Assembly: GCA_016839055.1 (NCBI GenBank) | Contig: JAEKNX010000001.1 | Coordinates: 429,693-493,692 of the forward strand | Direction: 5' to 3' | Length of the DNA stretch: 64,000 nucleotides | Source of the DNA: Spirochaetales bacterium | GTDB lineage: Bacteria; Spirochaetota; Spirochaetia; UBA9216 | Shown: positions 1 through 8,259 of the stretch, piece by piece | Layout: every line of letters starts with the position of its first letter | How positions within the stretch are numbered: position 1 is the stretch's first letter | Program-made: the position numbers and the translations under genes | The notes under the pieces: generated by a model | Databases searched by the model: none | What the model was told of the DNA's origin: nothing | Seen by the model: the letters and a program-made list of their open reading frames with translations, nothing else

Positions 1-17
1 GACTAGGGGGGACAGCG

Positions 18-374
18 ATGGACTTTGTTAAAGCAATCGAAGCAGAACAGATGAAGGAAGAAATAGCCGATTTTAATATTGGTGATACAGTAAAGGTACA
101 TTACAAGATCGTCGAGGGACAGACTGAGAGAGTTCAGGTGTATGAAGGCCTTGTACTAGCATTGAATAATACCAGTTCAAGAAAAACTGTTACTGTAAGA
201 AAAATATCCTACGGTGTGGGTGTCGAGAGGATTTTTCCTTTAAACTCACCCAAGATTGAACGAATCGAAGTAGTAAGAAGAGGACGTGTAAGACGTGCAA
301 AACTTTACTATATCAGAGACCGTGTGGGTAAATCAGCAAAGGTTAAAGAGCTTATCAGGAGAAAAGAAAAATAA
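18..374 (+). CDS. rplS: 50S ribosomal protein L19
   Basis: Ribosomal protein L19 (118 aa), a structural protein of the large subunit at the 30S-50S interface. The length is normal for the family. The N-terminal half carries the typical [13 protein letters not shown] segment followed by a conserved basic core ([24 protein letters not shown]). A strong purine run (AGGGGGG, 5-11) lies just before the ATG. The window begins only 17 bases upstream, so any preceding rimM/trmD genes, the usual neighbours, are not visible. The next gene starts 3 bases after the stop, so it is probably the promoter-distal member of the ribosomal operon that reads into the flagellar-type genes that follow. Confidence 0.97.
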   Translation: MDFVKAIEAEQMKEEIADFNIGDTVKVHYKIVEGQTERVQVYEGLVLALNNTSSRKTVTVRKISYGVGVERIFPLNSPKIERIEVVRRGRVRRAKLYYIRDRVGKSAKVKELIRRKEK

Positions 375-377
375 GCT

Positions 378-1286
378 TTGAGAATAGCCTCTTTAGGTGT
401 TAATAAAAATCTCATTGTAAAATCCGGACTGGGAAAAGTTCAGTCCGGAGATATTTTATCAATTAAAATTATTGAAAACAGTAAGGGCCGCATTAAAGCA
501 TCCATTCAAGGCAGGATTGTTTTAGTAAAAAGCAGCAGTAATCTCATCGCGGGGCAAACACTCAGGGTTAAGGCCGTCTGGAAGGGAGAAGCTCTCATCT
601 TGAAACAAACCGGTGCCGCAAATCCATTTAAGACAATTGTTAATGAACTCAATCTTCCCCAGGATGCTGTCGTGCTCAATTTCTTTCGAACAGCCGCAAG
701 AGCCGGACTGGTCCTGAAAGGCGACATTTTGAAAATCATTCAGAGATTCCTGCGGAACCGGAAAAAACTCGGTGCTGAAGAAGCAGGAGCCGCTGTAGAG
801 CTGTTAAAGAAGGGTCTCTATCCTGAGGATATGATAAATTTCATAAGCGGAGACGGTCAATCTGACAGTGAGGATGAGAAGAAGAAGCTGCTTTTTAATC
901 ATCTTCAGGACAGTAATGATATTTGGATTATTGTGCCATTCAAATTCAAATATGACAGCCGGCAGCTTGAGGGCAGCATCAGGCTAAAGAAACGTAGACC
1001 GCATAATAAAACTGAAAAAGCGGTAATCGCTGTTCAAGTTGAAGGCAATAGACTTTTTTTTGTAATTGATCGGTTTGACTCGGAAACACGAAAGCTGTAT
1101 ATTCTGTCGGAAGGCAGTTTGAGCCGCAAAGAGATAAGCAGAATTAAAAACGGACTAACCGAAATTCTTGGTAACATGAGAGTCGAAATTGACGATAATA
1201 TAAGTGAAAACTGCTTTCAAGACGGAAGTTTTGACGGCTTTTCACTAAGTGGTGAAACTAATTTCTGTATTGAGGAAATTGTATGA
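378..1286 (+). CDS. FliK-like (flagellar hook-length control-like) protein
   Basis: A 302-aa protein that I read as a divergent FliK/YlqG-like protein. The C-terminal ~110 residues (about 180-290) resemble the flagellar hook-length control domain: PFKFKYDSRQLEGSIRL, then VQVEGNRLFFVIDRF and a helical/strand tail. The N-terminal part has beta-rich repeats (SGDILSIKIIE, AGQTLRVKAV). The start is a TTG 3 bases after the rplS stop, with AGGAG about 16 bases upstream, so initiation is probably coupled. It overlaps the next gene by 4 bases (ATGA). The partner downstream is an isolated FlhB C-terminal domain, the same pairing as ylqG-ylqH behind rplS in Bacillus; this context supports the call more than the sequence does. 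Confidence 0.6.
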   Translation: MRIASLGVNKNLIVKSGLGKVQSGDILSIKIIENSKGRIKASIQGRIVLVKSSSNLIAGQTLRVKAVWKGEALILKQTGAANPFKTIVNELNLPQDAVVLNFFRTAARAGLVLKGDILKIIQRFLRNRKKLGAEEAGAAVELLKKGLYPEDMINFISGDGQSDSEDEKKKLLFNHLQDSNDIWIIVPFKFKYDSRQLEGSIRLKKRRPHNKTEKAVIAVQVEGNRLFFVIDRFDSETRKLYILSEGSLSRKEISRIKNGLTEILGNMRVEIDDNISENCFQDGSFDGFSLSGETNFCIEEIV

Positions 1287-1561
1287 GCTCGGAAGTCAAT
1301 AAAGACGGAAAAGTTGACAAGGTTGTTGTTCTCAAATATTTGAAATCACTGCCTGCGCCATTTATTGTGTGCAAGGGGAAGAGAAATCTTGCTCAGAGGA
1401 TAAAGAAAATCGCAGAGGAGAATAATGTAGAAATAATCAGAGAGGATGAGCTTGTTGAGCGGTTGTATGAGTTTGAGCAGGGTGACTTAATTACCGAGGA
1501 ACTCTACGAGATAACTGCCGGAATCCTGTCTTTTGTTTATTCCCTGCAGGAAGAAAAATGA
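1283..1561 (+). CDS. FlhB C-terminal domain homologue (FlhX/YlqH type)
   Basis: A 92-aa stand-alone protein that aligns along its whole length with the cytoplasmic C-terminal domain of FlhB, the export switch of the flagellar type III secretion system. Visible matches are VVVLKYLKSLPAPFIVCKG, the helix LAQRIKKIAEENNVEIIRE, ELVERLYEF and the end ITEELYEITAGILSFVYSL. The self-cleaving NPTH motif that precedes this region in FlhB is absent, as in the known short paralogues FlhX and YlqH. There is no membrane domain. It overlaps the FliK-like gene by 4 bases and the HD-GYP gene by 4 bases, so all three are translationally coupled. A role in export-switching is inferred from homology only. Confidence 0.85.
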   Translation: MSSEVNKDGKVDKVVVLKYLKSLPAPFIVCKGKRNLAQRIKKIAEENNVEIIREDELVERLYEFEQGDLITEELYEITAGILSFVYSLQEEK

Positions 1562-2676
1562 AAATAATACCGGTTGAAGAATTGAAAGCAGGTATAAAAT
1601 ATGATAAACCCGTCTATGTCGACGGAGAAAATCTCCTTGTACCAGAGGGCGTGGAAATACGCCAGAAAGATATTGAAAGACTCATTAAATGGGGTGTTGA
1701 TAAAGTAAGCACTGAAGGTGAACCTGTAAGTGAATCTGCATCTTCCGGCGGAGGAAGCCTGATTGGAATAGGTGTTTCTGATTTGCTGGCTAAGCATTAT
1801 GAGAAAGCTGTATCTGGAATGGACGGATTTTTCAGTGACTGCCGAAAAGGGATTAGCCTGAATAATTCGGATGTTGAGGATCTTATGAATGATTTCTATC
1901 CTCACATACTCAGTAACGCCGATGATTCACTCATATTAACAACGATGAAGAAAATGGGAACAGATGTTCTATCCCAGCCGGCGGTAAACTGTTTGATTCT
2001 CTCGACAGTTCTCGGATTAAAAATCAAGATACCGCCGCACAGGCTGATGAATATAGCAAGGGCCGCATTAATTCATGATATTGGAATGACAAAAATACCT
2101 CAGGATATAGTGCGTAAAAAAGGAAAGCTTACTCCAGCGGAACTTGAAAAAATCAAACCCCATACTGTCTATGCCTACAGGCTTGCCATAAAGGACCTTG
2201 GTCTTTCTGAGGAAGTAGGACGAATTGCCATGGGGCACCATGAGCGGTGGGACGGAAAGGGATATCCCCGAGGTCTAGCGGAAAACAAGATATCCCTCGG
2301 GGCCAGAATCCTTTCGGTAACCGATGCCTTTGTCGCCATGAGTAAAGACAGGCCGGATAGAGACTCGCTCTTAGGGTATACGGCTATAAGACAGATTCTT
2401 AATGATAATTCAAGGAGATTTGATCCTGCTATTCTGAAGATATTTATTCAGAATATCGGTATTTATCCGCGGGGAAGTATTGTAATATTGAATAATGGGG
2501 CCATCGGTAGAATTGTACAGATAAGAGCCGCAGTGCCGCTCCGGCCCGGAATACAGATTCTTGTGGAAGAACGCGGGCGGAAACCGAAGAAAGATAAAGA
2601 ATTCATCGATCTTTTTCATGAAAAGAATTTATTTATTACCAGGGCTGTGGATCCTAAGGAACTTGTACGAGGGTGA
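1558..2676 (+). CDS. HD-GYP domain protein (cyclic di-GMP phosphodiesterase family)
   Basis: A 372-aa protein with an N-terminal DUF3391-like segment (about 1-55), a linker, and an HD-GYP domain (about 130-300). HDIG is at 173-176, a downstream His at 202, HHERWDGKGYP at about 227-237 and a final Asp in SVTDAF near 256. These are ligands of the di-iron or tri-iron centre that hydrolyses c-di-GMP. The His usually found in the HSVNV-like helix before HDIG appears as Pro (PAVNC, about 141-145), so activity is not certain. A ~70-residue C-terminal beta extension follows. It overlaps the FlhB-like gene upstream and yraN downstream, linking it by operon structure to flagellar-type genes. Confidence 0.85.
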   Translation: MKIIPVEELKAGIKYDKPVYVDGENLLVPEGVEIRQKDIERLIKWGVDKVSTEGEPVSESASSGGGSLIGIGVSDLLAKHYEKAVSGMDGFFSDCRKGISLNNSDVEDLMNDFYPHILSNADDSLILTTMKKMGTDVLSQPAVNCLILSTVLGLKIKIPPHRLMNIARAALIHDIGMTKIPQDIVRKKGKLTPAELEKIKPHTVYAYRLAIKDLGLSEEVGRIAMGHHERWDGKGYPRGLAENKISLGARILSVTDAFVAMSKDRPDRDSLLGYTAIRQILNDNSRRFDPAILKIFIQNIGIYPRGSIVILNNGAIGRIVQIRAAVPLRPGIQILVEERGRKPKKDKEFIDLFHEKNLFITRAVDPKELVRG

Positions 2677-3032
2677 ATAAGGGCAGGGATGGTGAAGACC
2701 TTGTCTGCGAATATCTTTCCGGGATAGGATGGGAAATCCTGCAGCGGAATTATAGGACGCCAAGGGCTGAAATAGATATAATAGCTCTTGATGATGATGA
2801 AATAGTTTTTGTCGAGGTTAAACGATGGGATACGCTTGAGTTTGACTCGATAGAATACGGTATTACCAGGAGGAAACGCGAACGCATTATCTCCTGTTCT
2901 AAATACTATCTTGCCGACAATGAGTGGTATCAGGAAAAATCGGTAAGATATGATGTGGTTTTTCATAAAGGGTGCATGTCAGGACTGGAACATATAAGGA
3001 ATGCCTTTACGGAGACAGGAATTTATGATTAG
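2673..3032 (+). CDS. YraN/UPF0102 family nuclease-like protein
   Basis: A 119-aa YraN-family protein with a PD-(D/E)XK nuclease-like fold. The core is visible: Glu in GRDGEDLVCEYL, then the signature AEIDIIALDDDEIVFVEVKRW carrying the Asp and the E-x-K pair, and a following helix SRKR-like segment (TRRKRERIISCSKYYL). Its cellular role is not established; family members are widespread single-copy genes often near rnhB or ribosomal protein genes. The start is GTG, overlapping the HD-GYP stop (GTGA). The stop overlaps the ATG of the next small gene. Confidence 0.88.
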   Translation: MNKGRDGEDLVCEYLSGIGWEILQRNYRTPRAEIDIIALDDDEIVFVEVKRWDTLEFDSIEYGITRRKRERIISCSKYYLADNEWYQEKSVRYDVVFHKGCMSGLEHIRNAFTETGIYD

Positions 3033-3168
3033 AATAGCTAAACAGACAGACCCGAAGAAGCTTAAAGAGCTGAAGGACAAAATTAATGATCCTGCTTATC
3101 TGGATGTTGCGATAAACAGGATCGCGCATACTTTGACCAAGGAGCTGATCAATCAGAGGGAAACTTAA
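3025..3168 (+). CDS. Small conserved-looking protein, 47 aa
   Basis: A short gene that is easily missed. ATG at 3025 lies inside the end of yraN, and its TAA shares a base with the ATG of the next gene, an arrangement typical of a coupled operon gene. The 47 residues begin MIRIAKQTDPKKLKELK and are predicted helical and basic (many Lys, Leu, Ile), ending ELINQRET. I do not recognise a family. Operon position and tight overlaps on both sides are the evidence that it is real. Confidence 0.65.
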   Translation: MIRIAKQTDPKKLKELKDKINDPAYLDVAINRIAHTLTKELINQRET

Positions 3169-3563
3169 TGAGTAATGAAGAAAACCGGGAAAACAGTAAT
3201 GAGCAGTCTGCAAACAGTGATGGAAGCAGACGAAACAGACGCAGCAGGAACAACAGAAGGTATCAGAAGAAAGATTTTCCTATCTGTCCTATCTGCGGAA
3301 ATTCCGTTAAGGACATCAATACCGCTATAGCGGCGGAAGAGAATGAAGCACCCGCGCATTTTGACTGTATTATTAAACAGCTTGAAGAGCGGGAGCAGCT
3401 TGAGAAAGATGAAAAAATCTGTTATCTCGGCAGAGGCAGTTTTGGGGTTATCAAAACCAGAAACGGCGGCTCAAAGTTTTTTGTCAGAAAACGAATCCAG
3501 TTCGAGAAAGAAGAAAAGAAGTTCGACTGGAGAAGAAAGATCAGCAGCAGAATTAAAAAATAA
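3168..3563 (+). CDS. Zinc-finger-like small basic protein
   Basis: A 131-aa protein with an Asn/Arg/Ser-rich low-complexity N-terminus (about 1-35), then a probable zinc site CPICG (about 40-44) paired with HFDC about 20 residues later, and a Lys/Arg/Glu-rich C-terminal half (KEEKKFDWRRKISSRIKK). No enzyme motif is seen. The composition suggests nucleic-acid or ribosome contact, but that is inference. It is the last gene of the operon that starts with rplS; a clear terminator follows at 3592-3621. Confidence 0.75.
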   Translation: MSNEENRENSNEQSANSDGSRRNRRSRNNRRYQKKDFPICPICGNSVKDINTAIAAEENEAPAHFDCIIKQLEEREQLEKDEKICYLGRGSFGVIKTRNGGSKFFVRKRIQFEKEEKKFDWRRKISSRIKK

Positions 3564-3591
3564 GCTTGCCTTAGGGCAGAAACCACTAAAA

Positions 3592-3621
3592 AAAGGCTGC
3601 CTGAAAGGGCAGCCTTTTTTT
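3592..3621 (+). terminator. Rho-independent terminator after the rplS-yraN operon
   Basis: A perfect 10-bp stem (3592-3601 with 3608-3617, core GGCTGCC/GGCAGCC) with a 6-base loop, followed by T's to 3621. The A-run before the stem means it may also work on the minus strand for the convergent gene ending at 3638. Confidence 0.93.
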
Positions 3622-3637
3622 AATCGATAAAAATAAT

Positions 3638-4342
3638 TTAATATTTTCGGAGTTTATTGAGGAGTTCATTCGCCTTCATTTTAACGGGTCTAATGTAGTT
3701 TCCCGAAGCAATCGCTACAATAGCCTGGAAAGCAAGCGGGTCATTAAGACCATTGTTTGCATCCGCCAGTTTTTCGAGGGACAGAAGAGCTGAATAAGCC
3801 AGATTGTCATCAGGACCAAGGGTATTCTGTGACAGCACAATGCTCGCTATTGTCTGTGAAATCTGATTGTTTTCATTTAATCCGAGCTTGCCTAGGGCGT
3901 AGATTGCTTCAGACAAAACCATTGGTTCTACATCTTTAAGTGCGATATCAACGAGAGTGTTCTTGGCGTCTTCACCGCCAAGTTCTCCAAGAAGGGTGCA
4001 TGCTTCTTTTCTTACAATGGGCATGTTGTTTATCATCCGGCCGGACTGGTTGATTTCGCGCCCGACACCTTCCTGTGCAAGATAATCAAGAATATAGTGA
4101 ACTTCCGGATCTCCATTTGATACACTGCCTTCGTCTAACATCTTTTCGATATTCTTAAGGGCCATCAGTTTCGAGTCACGATCAAGAGTCGATGCTTGTT
4201 CTTTAATGATAATCATCTCAATATTTTGAAGGTAAAATTCCTCAACGGTTAATTCCTCATCTTCCTGAGAAAAAATCAAGGCAGGTGTAACTGCTATAAA
4301 TGACAGTATAACCGCAGTAATTAAAATCTTTTTCATTTTCAC
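3638..4342 (-). CDS. Exported HEAT-repeat protein
   Basis: A 234-aa protein with an N-terminal signal peptide (MKMKKILITAVILSFIAV then ALIFSQ) and helical HEAT-like repeats (for example VRKEACTLLGELG, VLSEAIYALGKLG, LAYSALLSLEKLA, PVKMKANELLNKL). There is no lipobox Cys, so it is probably periplasmic. HEAT repeats act as protein-binding scaffolds; the partner is unknown. The preceding minus-strand lipoprotein gene lies 45 bases away, so the two may be co-transcribed. The start ATG is preceded by GGGGAG. Confidence 0.8.
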   Translation of the reverse strand: MKMKKILITAVILSFIAVTPALIFSQEDEELTVEEFYLQNIEMIIIKEQASTLDRDSKLMALKNIEKMLDEGSVSNGDPEVHYILDYLAQEGVGREINQSGRMINNMPIVRKEACTLLGELGGEDAKNTLVDIALKDVEPMVLSEAIYALGKLGLNENNQISQTIASIVLSQNTLGPDDNLAYSALLSLEKLADANNGLNDPLAFQAIVAIASGNYIRPVKMKANELLNKLRKY

Positions 4343-4387
4343 TCCCCGTTATTAAAAGGTTCGGTACCTTATAACATTAAGTATATA

Positions 4388-4954
4388 CTAATTTTCTGGT
4401 TTTATACCAATTTTCCAGCTGTTTTCAATTTTTTCAAGATAGTAAAGTACAGATAGTTTTCCTTTAATCTCAGTCAAGGCCTTGATATGGAATTTGTCGA
4501 TGAAAACAATCTCATCAACAACTGCGTTTGCCCTTGATATCACGACAAGATACAGGAAATAATCTCTTAGATTCTCAATACTATACTTATATCCGCGCTG
4601 TTTATACTGTTCAGTATACTCACTGAGCCTGTCAGGGTTACTATAATATTCAATATAGTCATCGGTGAGATACTCAAGCCAAGTCTCGTAATCTTTAGAG
4701 GAGATTACTCCGTTCAGATTCGCTATAATAAACTTGATATTACTAAAAGTCTCAGTATAGAGTTCTTTGCTCGGTATAAACTCTTCTTCGACGATTGCTT
4801 CCACCGCAGGCTCGGATTCGATCTCTACGGATACTTCGGGTTCGGCAACTGATTTCAGGGCTGCTGGTTCCGGCTCAGGATCTACCGTGACGCACATTGA
4901 CAGTGAAAAAACGGATAACAGTACTATAAGTACCGCAATTAGCTTCATTTTCAT
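4388..4954 (-). CDS. Predicted lipoprotein, function unknown
   Basis: A 188-aa protein with a lipoprotein signal: basic start, hydrophobic stretch and lipobox LSMC near residue 21. A Pro/Glu/Ala-rich linker follows (about 25-60), and then a compact alpha/beta domain rich in Tyr and Ile (about 65-188, with KFIIANLNGVISSKDYETWLEYLTDDYIEYY). The domain resembles SnoaL/NTF2-like folds by eye, but I would not assign it. It lies upstream of the HEAT-repeat gene on the same strand. Confidence 0.75.
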   Translation of the reverse strand: MKMKLIAVLIVLLSVFSLSMCVTVDPEPEPAALKSVAEPEVSVEIESEPAVEAIVEEEFIPSKELYTETFSNIKFIIANLNGVISSKDYETWLEYLTDDYIEYYSNPDRLSEYTEQYKQRGYKYSIENLRDYFLYLVVISRANAVVDEIVFIDKFHIKALTEIKGKLSVLYYLEKIENSWKIGIKPEN

Positions 4955-5054
4955 AAGAGAAGTCTATAGCTTTAGACGAAGTTTGTCAAAAATAATTTTA
5001 AGAAATGAAATACTTATTCTTGCTTTTAAGGTCATCTGGCTGTAAACTTCCCCA

Positions 5055-5540
5055 ATGAAAGTTATATTTCCGGGATCATTCGATCCTCCAACTAACGGTC
5101 ACCTTAACGTTATAGAGAGAGCTTCAAGAGTTTTTGATGAGGTAGAGGTGGTTATTGGCGATAATGGTGAGAAGACAAATCTTTTTTCCGCTGAAGAGCG
5201 AAAGGAATTTCTTGAGGAAATTACTGCGGATATTGATAATGTCAAGGTTGCTGTTACTGATAGTCTCATAGTGGATTATGCACAAAAAGTAGGCGCAAAG
5301 GTTATGCTCAGGGGGGTCAGAGCCCTTACGGATTTTGGATATGAGTTCGAACTGGCTATGATGAACAAGAGCCTCTATCCGGAAATTGAGATTATGTTCA
5401 TGCCTACTGATCCGAAGTATTTTGTTATTCGGTCATCGAGTGTAAATGAGCTTGCAAGGATGCACGGCAGGGTTAAGGGACTGGTTCCGCCCTGTGTTGA
5501 AGAGGCATTAAAGAAGAAATTTAAATATCCCGGAGCATAA
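5055..5540 (+). CDS. coaD: Phosphopantetheine adenylyltransferase
   Basis: CoaD transfers AMP from ATP to 4'-phosphopantetheine, the penultimate step of coenzyme A synthesis. The 161-aa length is typical. Nucleotidyltransferase motifs are intact: PGSFDPPTNGH (TNGH at 13-16), RGVRALTDFGYE (about 86-97) and the RSSS segment (126-129) of the ISSS-type motif. The sequence before the ATG (CTTCCCCAATG) has no good Shine-Dalgarno. acpP, whose product is charged with the CoA-derived arm, lies in the same stretch. Confidence 0.97.
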   Translation: MKVIFPGSFDPPTNGHLNVIERASRVFDEVEVVIGDNGEKTNLFSAEERKEFLEEITADIDNVKVAVTDSLIVDYAQKVGAKVMLRGVRALTDFGYEFELAMMNKSLYPEIEIMFMPTDPKYFVIRSSSVNELARMHGRVKGLVPPCVEEALKKKFKYPGA

Positions 5541-5603
5541 TCCGGTGATATTGTAAACTGCGTATTTTTATGTATCAGCGCCATCGGTTTCCAGGTGAGG
5601 TGC

Positions 5604-5632
5604 TTGACAATCATAAATCTATACTGTAATGT
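5604..5632 (+). promoter_or_regulatory. Candidate sigma-70 promoter for rpmF-acpP-rnc
   Basis: A perfect -35 TTGACA (5604-5609), a 17-base spacer and a weaker -10 TAATGT (5627-5632), about 33 bases before the rpmF start. The -10 match is only partial. Confidence 0.5.
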
Positions 5633-5665
5633 CTGTTAACTATTAGTAGATTGAGAGGCAGATAA

Positions 5666-5854
5666 ATGGCAGTACCTAAATATAAAACTTCAAAAGCAAG
5701 AAGCCGGAGAAGAAGGTCGATTAATAACAAGCTAACTGCTGGTAATTTAATTGAATGCGGAAGTTGCAGCAATTTGATCATCCCCCACCGGGTATGTCCC
5801 AAATGCGGTTTCTATCGCGGAAAACAGATTATCGAGCTTGAAGAAATGGCGTAA
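5666..5854 (+). CDS. rpmF: 50S ribosomal protein L32
   Basis: A 62-aa L32 with the usual start MAVPKYKTSKARSRRRRS and a zinc-binding set of four cysteines (CGSC about 31-34, then CPKCG about 45-49). The four-Cys form is the zinc-dependent version of L32. AGAGG lies about 9 bases before the ATG. acpP follows 26 bases downstream, a common bacterial linkage of L32 with fatty-acid genes, although plsX and the fab genes usually found between them are absent here. Confidence 0.96.
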   Translation: MAVPKYKTSKARSRRRRSINNKLTAGNLIECGSCSNLIIPHRVCPKCGFYRGKQIIELEEMA

Positions 5855-5880
5855 GACGCTAGTAAAGTAAGGAGCGAAAA

Positions 5881-6114
5881 ATGGACGAGCTTTTTGAAAA
5901 AATAAAGAAGCTTATAGCTGAAAAGCTAGAGGTTGAAGAAGACAAGGTCACAATGGAAGCATCATTCAGGCAGGATCTCGGAGCAGACAGTCTTGATACT
6001 TACGAACTTGTTTATGCGATCGAAGAAGAAATGGGAATTACCATTCCCGATGAAAAAGCCAATGAGTTTGAAACCGTTGGTGATGCAGTTAATTTTATCA
6101 AATCAGTACAGTAG
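5881..6114 (+). CDS. acpP: Acyl carrier protein
   Basis: A 77-aa acidic four-helix protein that carries growing acyl chains in fatty-acid synthesis. The phosphopantetheine attachment site is Ser37 in [10 protein letters not shown], followed by [14 protein letters not shown] good Shine-Dalgarno (AAGGAG, about 5869-5874) precedes the ATG. It is flanked by rpmF and rnc, a familiar bacterial gene order. Confidence 0.97.
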   Translation: MDELFEKIKKLIAEKLEVEEDKVTMEASFRQDLGADSLDTYELVYAIEEEMGITIPDEKANEFETVGDAVNFIKSVQ

Positions 6115-6125
6115 ATTCGAATATT

Positions 6126-6890
6126 GTGGTTTTGTTACCAAAAGTTCCTGCGCTCAAGACGCCTTCGGCTGATGCAGAAAGAAAAAAAGAGTTGCAGATT
6201 TTTGAGAAACATGCCGGGATAAGGTTCAGGAAGACTGATTTCCTGAACCTTGCTTTTTCTCACCGATCATTTTCAAATGAAACATCCAGCGACATTGATA
6301 ATAATGAAAAACTTGAATTTCTTGGTGATAGCGTTCTTGGGGTAGTCGTTAGCGATTATCTTTTCAGAATAATGTCTGGGCAGCCTGAGGGTGATCTCGC
6401 CAGGATAAAATCTTTCGTAGTCAGCGAAGACAGTCTCGCCGGAATAGCTAAATCCATCAAGGTTGATAACTATATTCTGATAGGAAAGGGTGAGGAATAT
6501 TCTGGAGGTCGAACAAAGAAGGCGATACTTGCCGATTGTATGGAAGCCATCATCGGAGCGTATTATCTGGATTCAGGTTTCAAGAATGTTCAGAATTTCA
6601 TACTCAAATATTTAATCCCCGAAATCAACAAGGTCATGGAAAACAAACATCGAAAAGATTACAAGACTCTTCTACAGGAATATGTTCAGAAACAGTATAA
6701 GAGTTATCCAAGGTACAACCTCGTCAAGAAAACCGGACCCGATCATGACAGAACGTTCTGGATTGAGGTTAAGGTTAAAAATGAATCATACGGCCCTGGT
6801 AAGGGAAAGAATAAAAAAGAGGCGGAACAGCAGGCTGCCGGAATAGCTTATAGGGAACTCGCCGAAGAAATCGACACTTTTATTGAGTAG
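6126..6890 (+). CDS. rnc: Ribonuclease III
   Basis: RNase III cuts double-stranded RNA, chiefly in rRNA and mRNA maturation. The 254-aa protein has the signature NEKLEFLGDSVL (about 60-71), the second catalytic segment DCMEAIIGAYYLD (about 137-149) and a C-terminal double-stranded-RNA-binding domain (about 178-250, ending KKEAEQQAAGIAYREL). The start is taken as GTG 11 bases after acpP; no clear Shine-Dalgarno is seen, so translation may depend on coupling. Its 3' end overlaps the convergent cca gene by 11 bases. Confidence 0.96.
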   Translation: MVLLPKVPALKTPSADAERKKELQIFEKHAGIRFRKTDFLNLAFSHRSFSNETSSDIDNNEKLEFLGDSVLGVVVSDYLFRIMSGQPEGDLARIKSFVVSEDSLAGIAKSIKVDNYILIGKGEEYSGGRTKKAILADCMEAIIGAYYLDSGFKNVQNFILKYLIPEINKVMENKHRKDYKTLLQEYVQKQYKSYPRYNLVKKTGPDHDRTFWIEVKVKNESYGPGKGKNKKEAEQQAAGIAYRELAEEIDTFIE

Positions 6891-8253
6891 ACCTGTCATT
6901 TTGTTTAAGTCTTTCAGAATAAAATTTAATACCTATTTCAAGCAGTTTCTCTTCATTATTAAGCTCAGGATCTTCGAGAACTGATTCGAGAAGAAACTCG
7001 AGAACTTTTCCGAGAGCAGGTCCTCTGGGAATGCCGCCGTCCTTCTGGAGCGTATTACCGTTAATTTTAAGATCACTGATTCTGAAAGCATTCTCGGCTT
7101 CGAGTATTGCTTCTATCCGTTTCTGAAACTCAATTAGATTTAAGGGTAAAATTTTTGAACCTCTCATGCCGAATTGATCGGCTCTACGAAGCACGAAAAG
7201 ATTCTTTATATTCTCAACTCCGACCCGCGCAATAAAGCGGCGGACGGCTGAGTCTGTCCATTCATTCTGATAATGAAACATATGCTGTTCAATTAGCAGT
7301 AAAACATGTTTTTCAAAGGCTTTCGGGAATTTGAACCGCTGAATGATGTCCCGGCTAATTGACACGGACAAGAGCTCGTGAGAGTGAAAGGTTGGAATAC
7401 CCAGCTCGTCCCAATTTATAACCGAAGGTTTTCCGATATCGTGAAGGAGAGCCGCAAGTCTGACCTCGGCATTCTCTGGCGGCGCTCCGTCACAGGAGTA
7501 AAGCATGTGATCGAGAACATCGAAATCGTGGTAACCTTTCTGGTCAACACCGCGGCAGGAAGCGAGTTCTGGAAGAATGACCTTTAGGATTCCTGTTTTC
7601 TCCATTACCCTGAACGCCGTAGAAGGTTTTTCGGCTTTAAGAATCTTTTCGAGCTCATCGCGAATGCGTTCCGCCGAGACAGCCCTGAGATTTTCCGCCT
7701 TCTCGGTCATGCCCGCGAGGGTATCATCGTCAATTATAAAATCAAGCTGGGCGGCAAAACGGCATGCCCGCATAATGCGGAGCGCGTCCTCCTGAAACCG
7801 CTCTGACGGCACTCCTATGGCCCGTATAAGCTTTCTTTCGAGATCAGCCTTACCCTCATGAGGATCCAGAAGTACTCCGGTTACGAGGTCATAGGCCATT
7901 GAATTTATAGTAAAATCACGCCGTTTTAGATCCTCAAAAATTGATGGGGTGAACTGTACATTATCGGGTCTTCGTGAGTCGGTGTATTCTCCGTCTTCTC
8001 TGAAGGTCGTGACCTCTAGGTTGTGGCCGGCATATAAAACCGTGACCGTTCCGTGTTTGATACCTGTAGGAATAACTCTCTTGAAAAGCCTCTGGACGTC
8101 GTCAGGCCTTGCGTCGGTGGCAAAGTCATAGTCAGACACCGGAAGACCGGCATATAGGTTTCTAACGGCCCCTCCGACCAGGTAACAGGCATATCCAGCA
8201 TCATTAAACTGCTGAGAGAATTTTATTAGTGATTTATCAACCTTGTAGCGCAT
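6880..8253 (-). CDS. cca: CCA tRNA nucleotidyltransferase / polyA polymerase family with HD domain
   Basis: A 457-aa class II nucleotidyltransferase that adds or repairs the CCA end of tRNAs. The head carries YLVGGAVRNLYAG and the catalytic DYDFATDA, followed by FREDGEYTD and RRDFTINSMAYD. The tRNA-binding neck follows, and then an HD phosphohydrolase domain (LAALLHDIGKPS near 270). CCA addition is essential here because the one tRNA in the window does not encode CCA. The ATG lies only 6 bases after a good -10 hexamer and has no Shine-Dalgarno, so the mRNA may be leaderless. Confidence 0.93.
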   Translation of the reverse strand: MRYKVDKSLIKFSQQFNDAGYACYLVGGAVRNLYAGLPVSDYDFATDARPDDVQRLFKRVIPTGIKHGTVTVLYAGHNLEVTTFREDGEYTDSRRPDNVQFTPSIFEDLKRRDFTINSMAYDLVTGVLLDPHEGKADLERKLIRAIGVPSERFQEDALRIMRACRFAAQLDFIIDDDTLAGMTEKAENLRAVSAERIRDELEKILKAEKPSTAFRVMEKTGILKVILPELASCRGVDQKGYHDFDVLDHMLYSCDGAPPENAEVRLAALLHDIGKPSVINWDELGIPTFHSHELLSVSISRDIIQRFKFPKAFEKHVLLLIEQHMFHYQNEWTDSAVRRFIARVGVENIKNLFVLRRADQFGMRGSKILPLNLIEFQKRIEAILEAENAFRISDLKINGNTLQKDGGIPRGPALGKVLEFLLESVLEDPELNNEEKLLEIGIKFYSERLKQNDRSTQ

Positions 8254-8259
8254 CGGCGT

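Noticed and set aside
4357-4371. Terminator between the minus-strand lipoprotein and the HEAT-repeat gene
   Set aside because: Only a 5-bp AAGGT/ACCTT stem and no T-run; the genes may well be co-transcribed.
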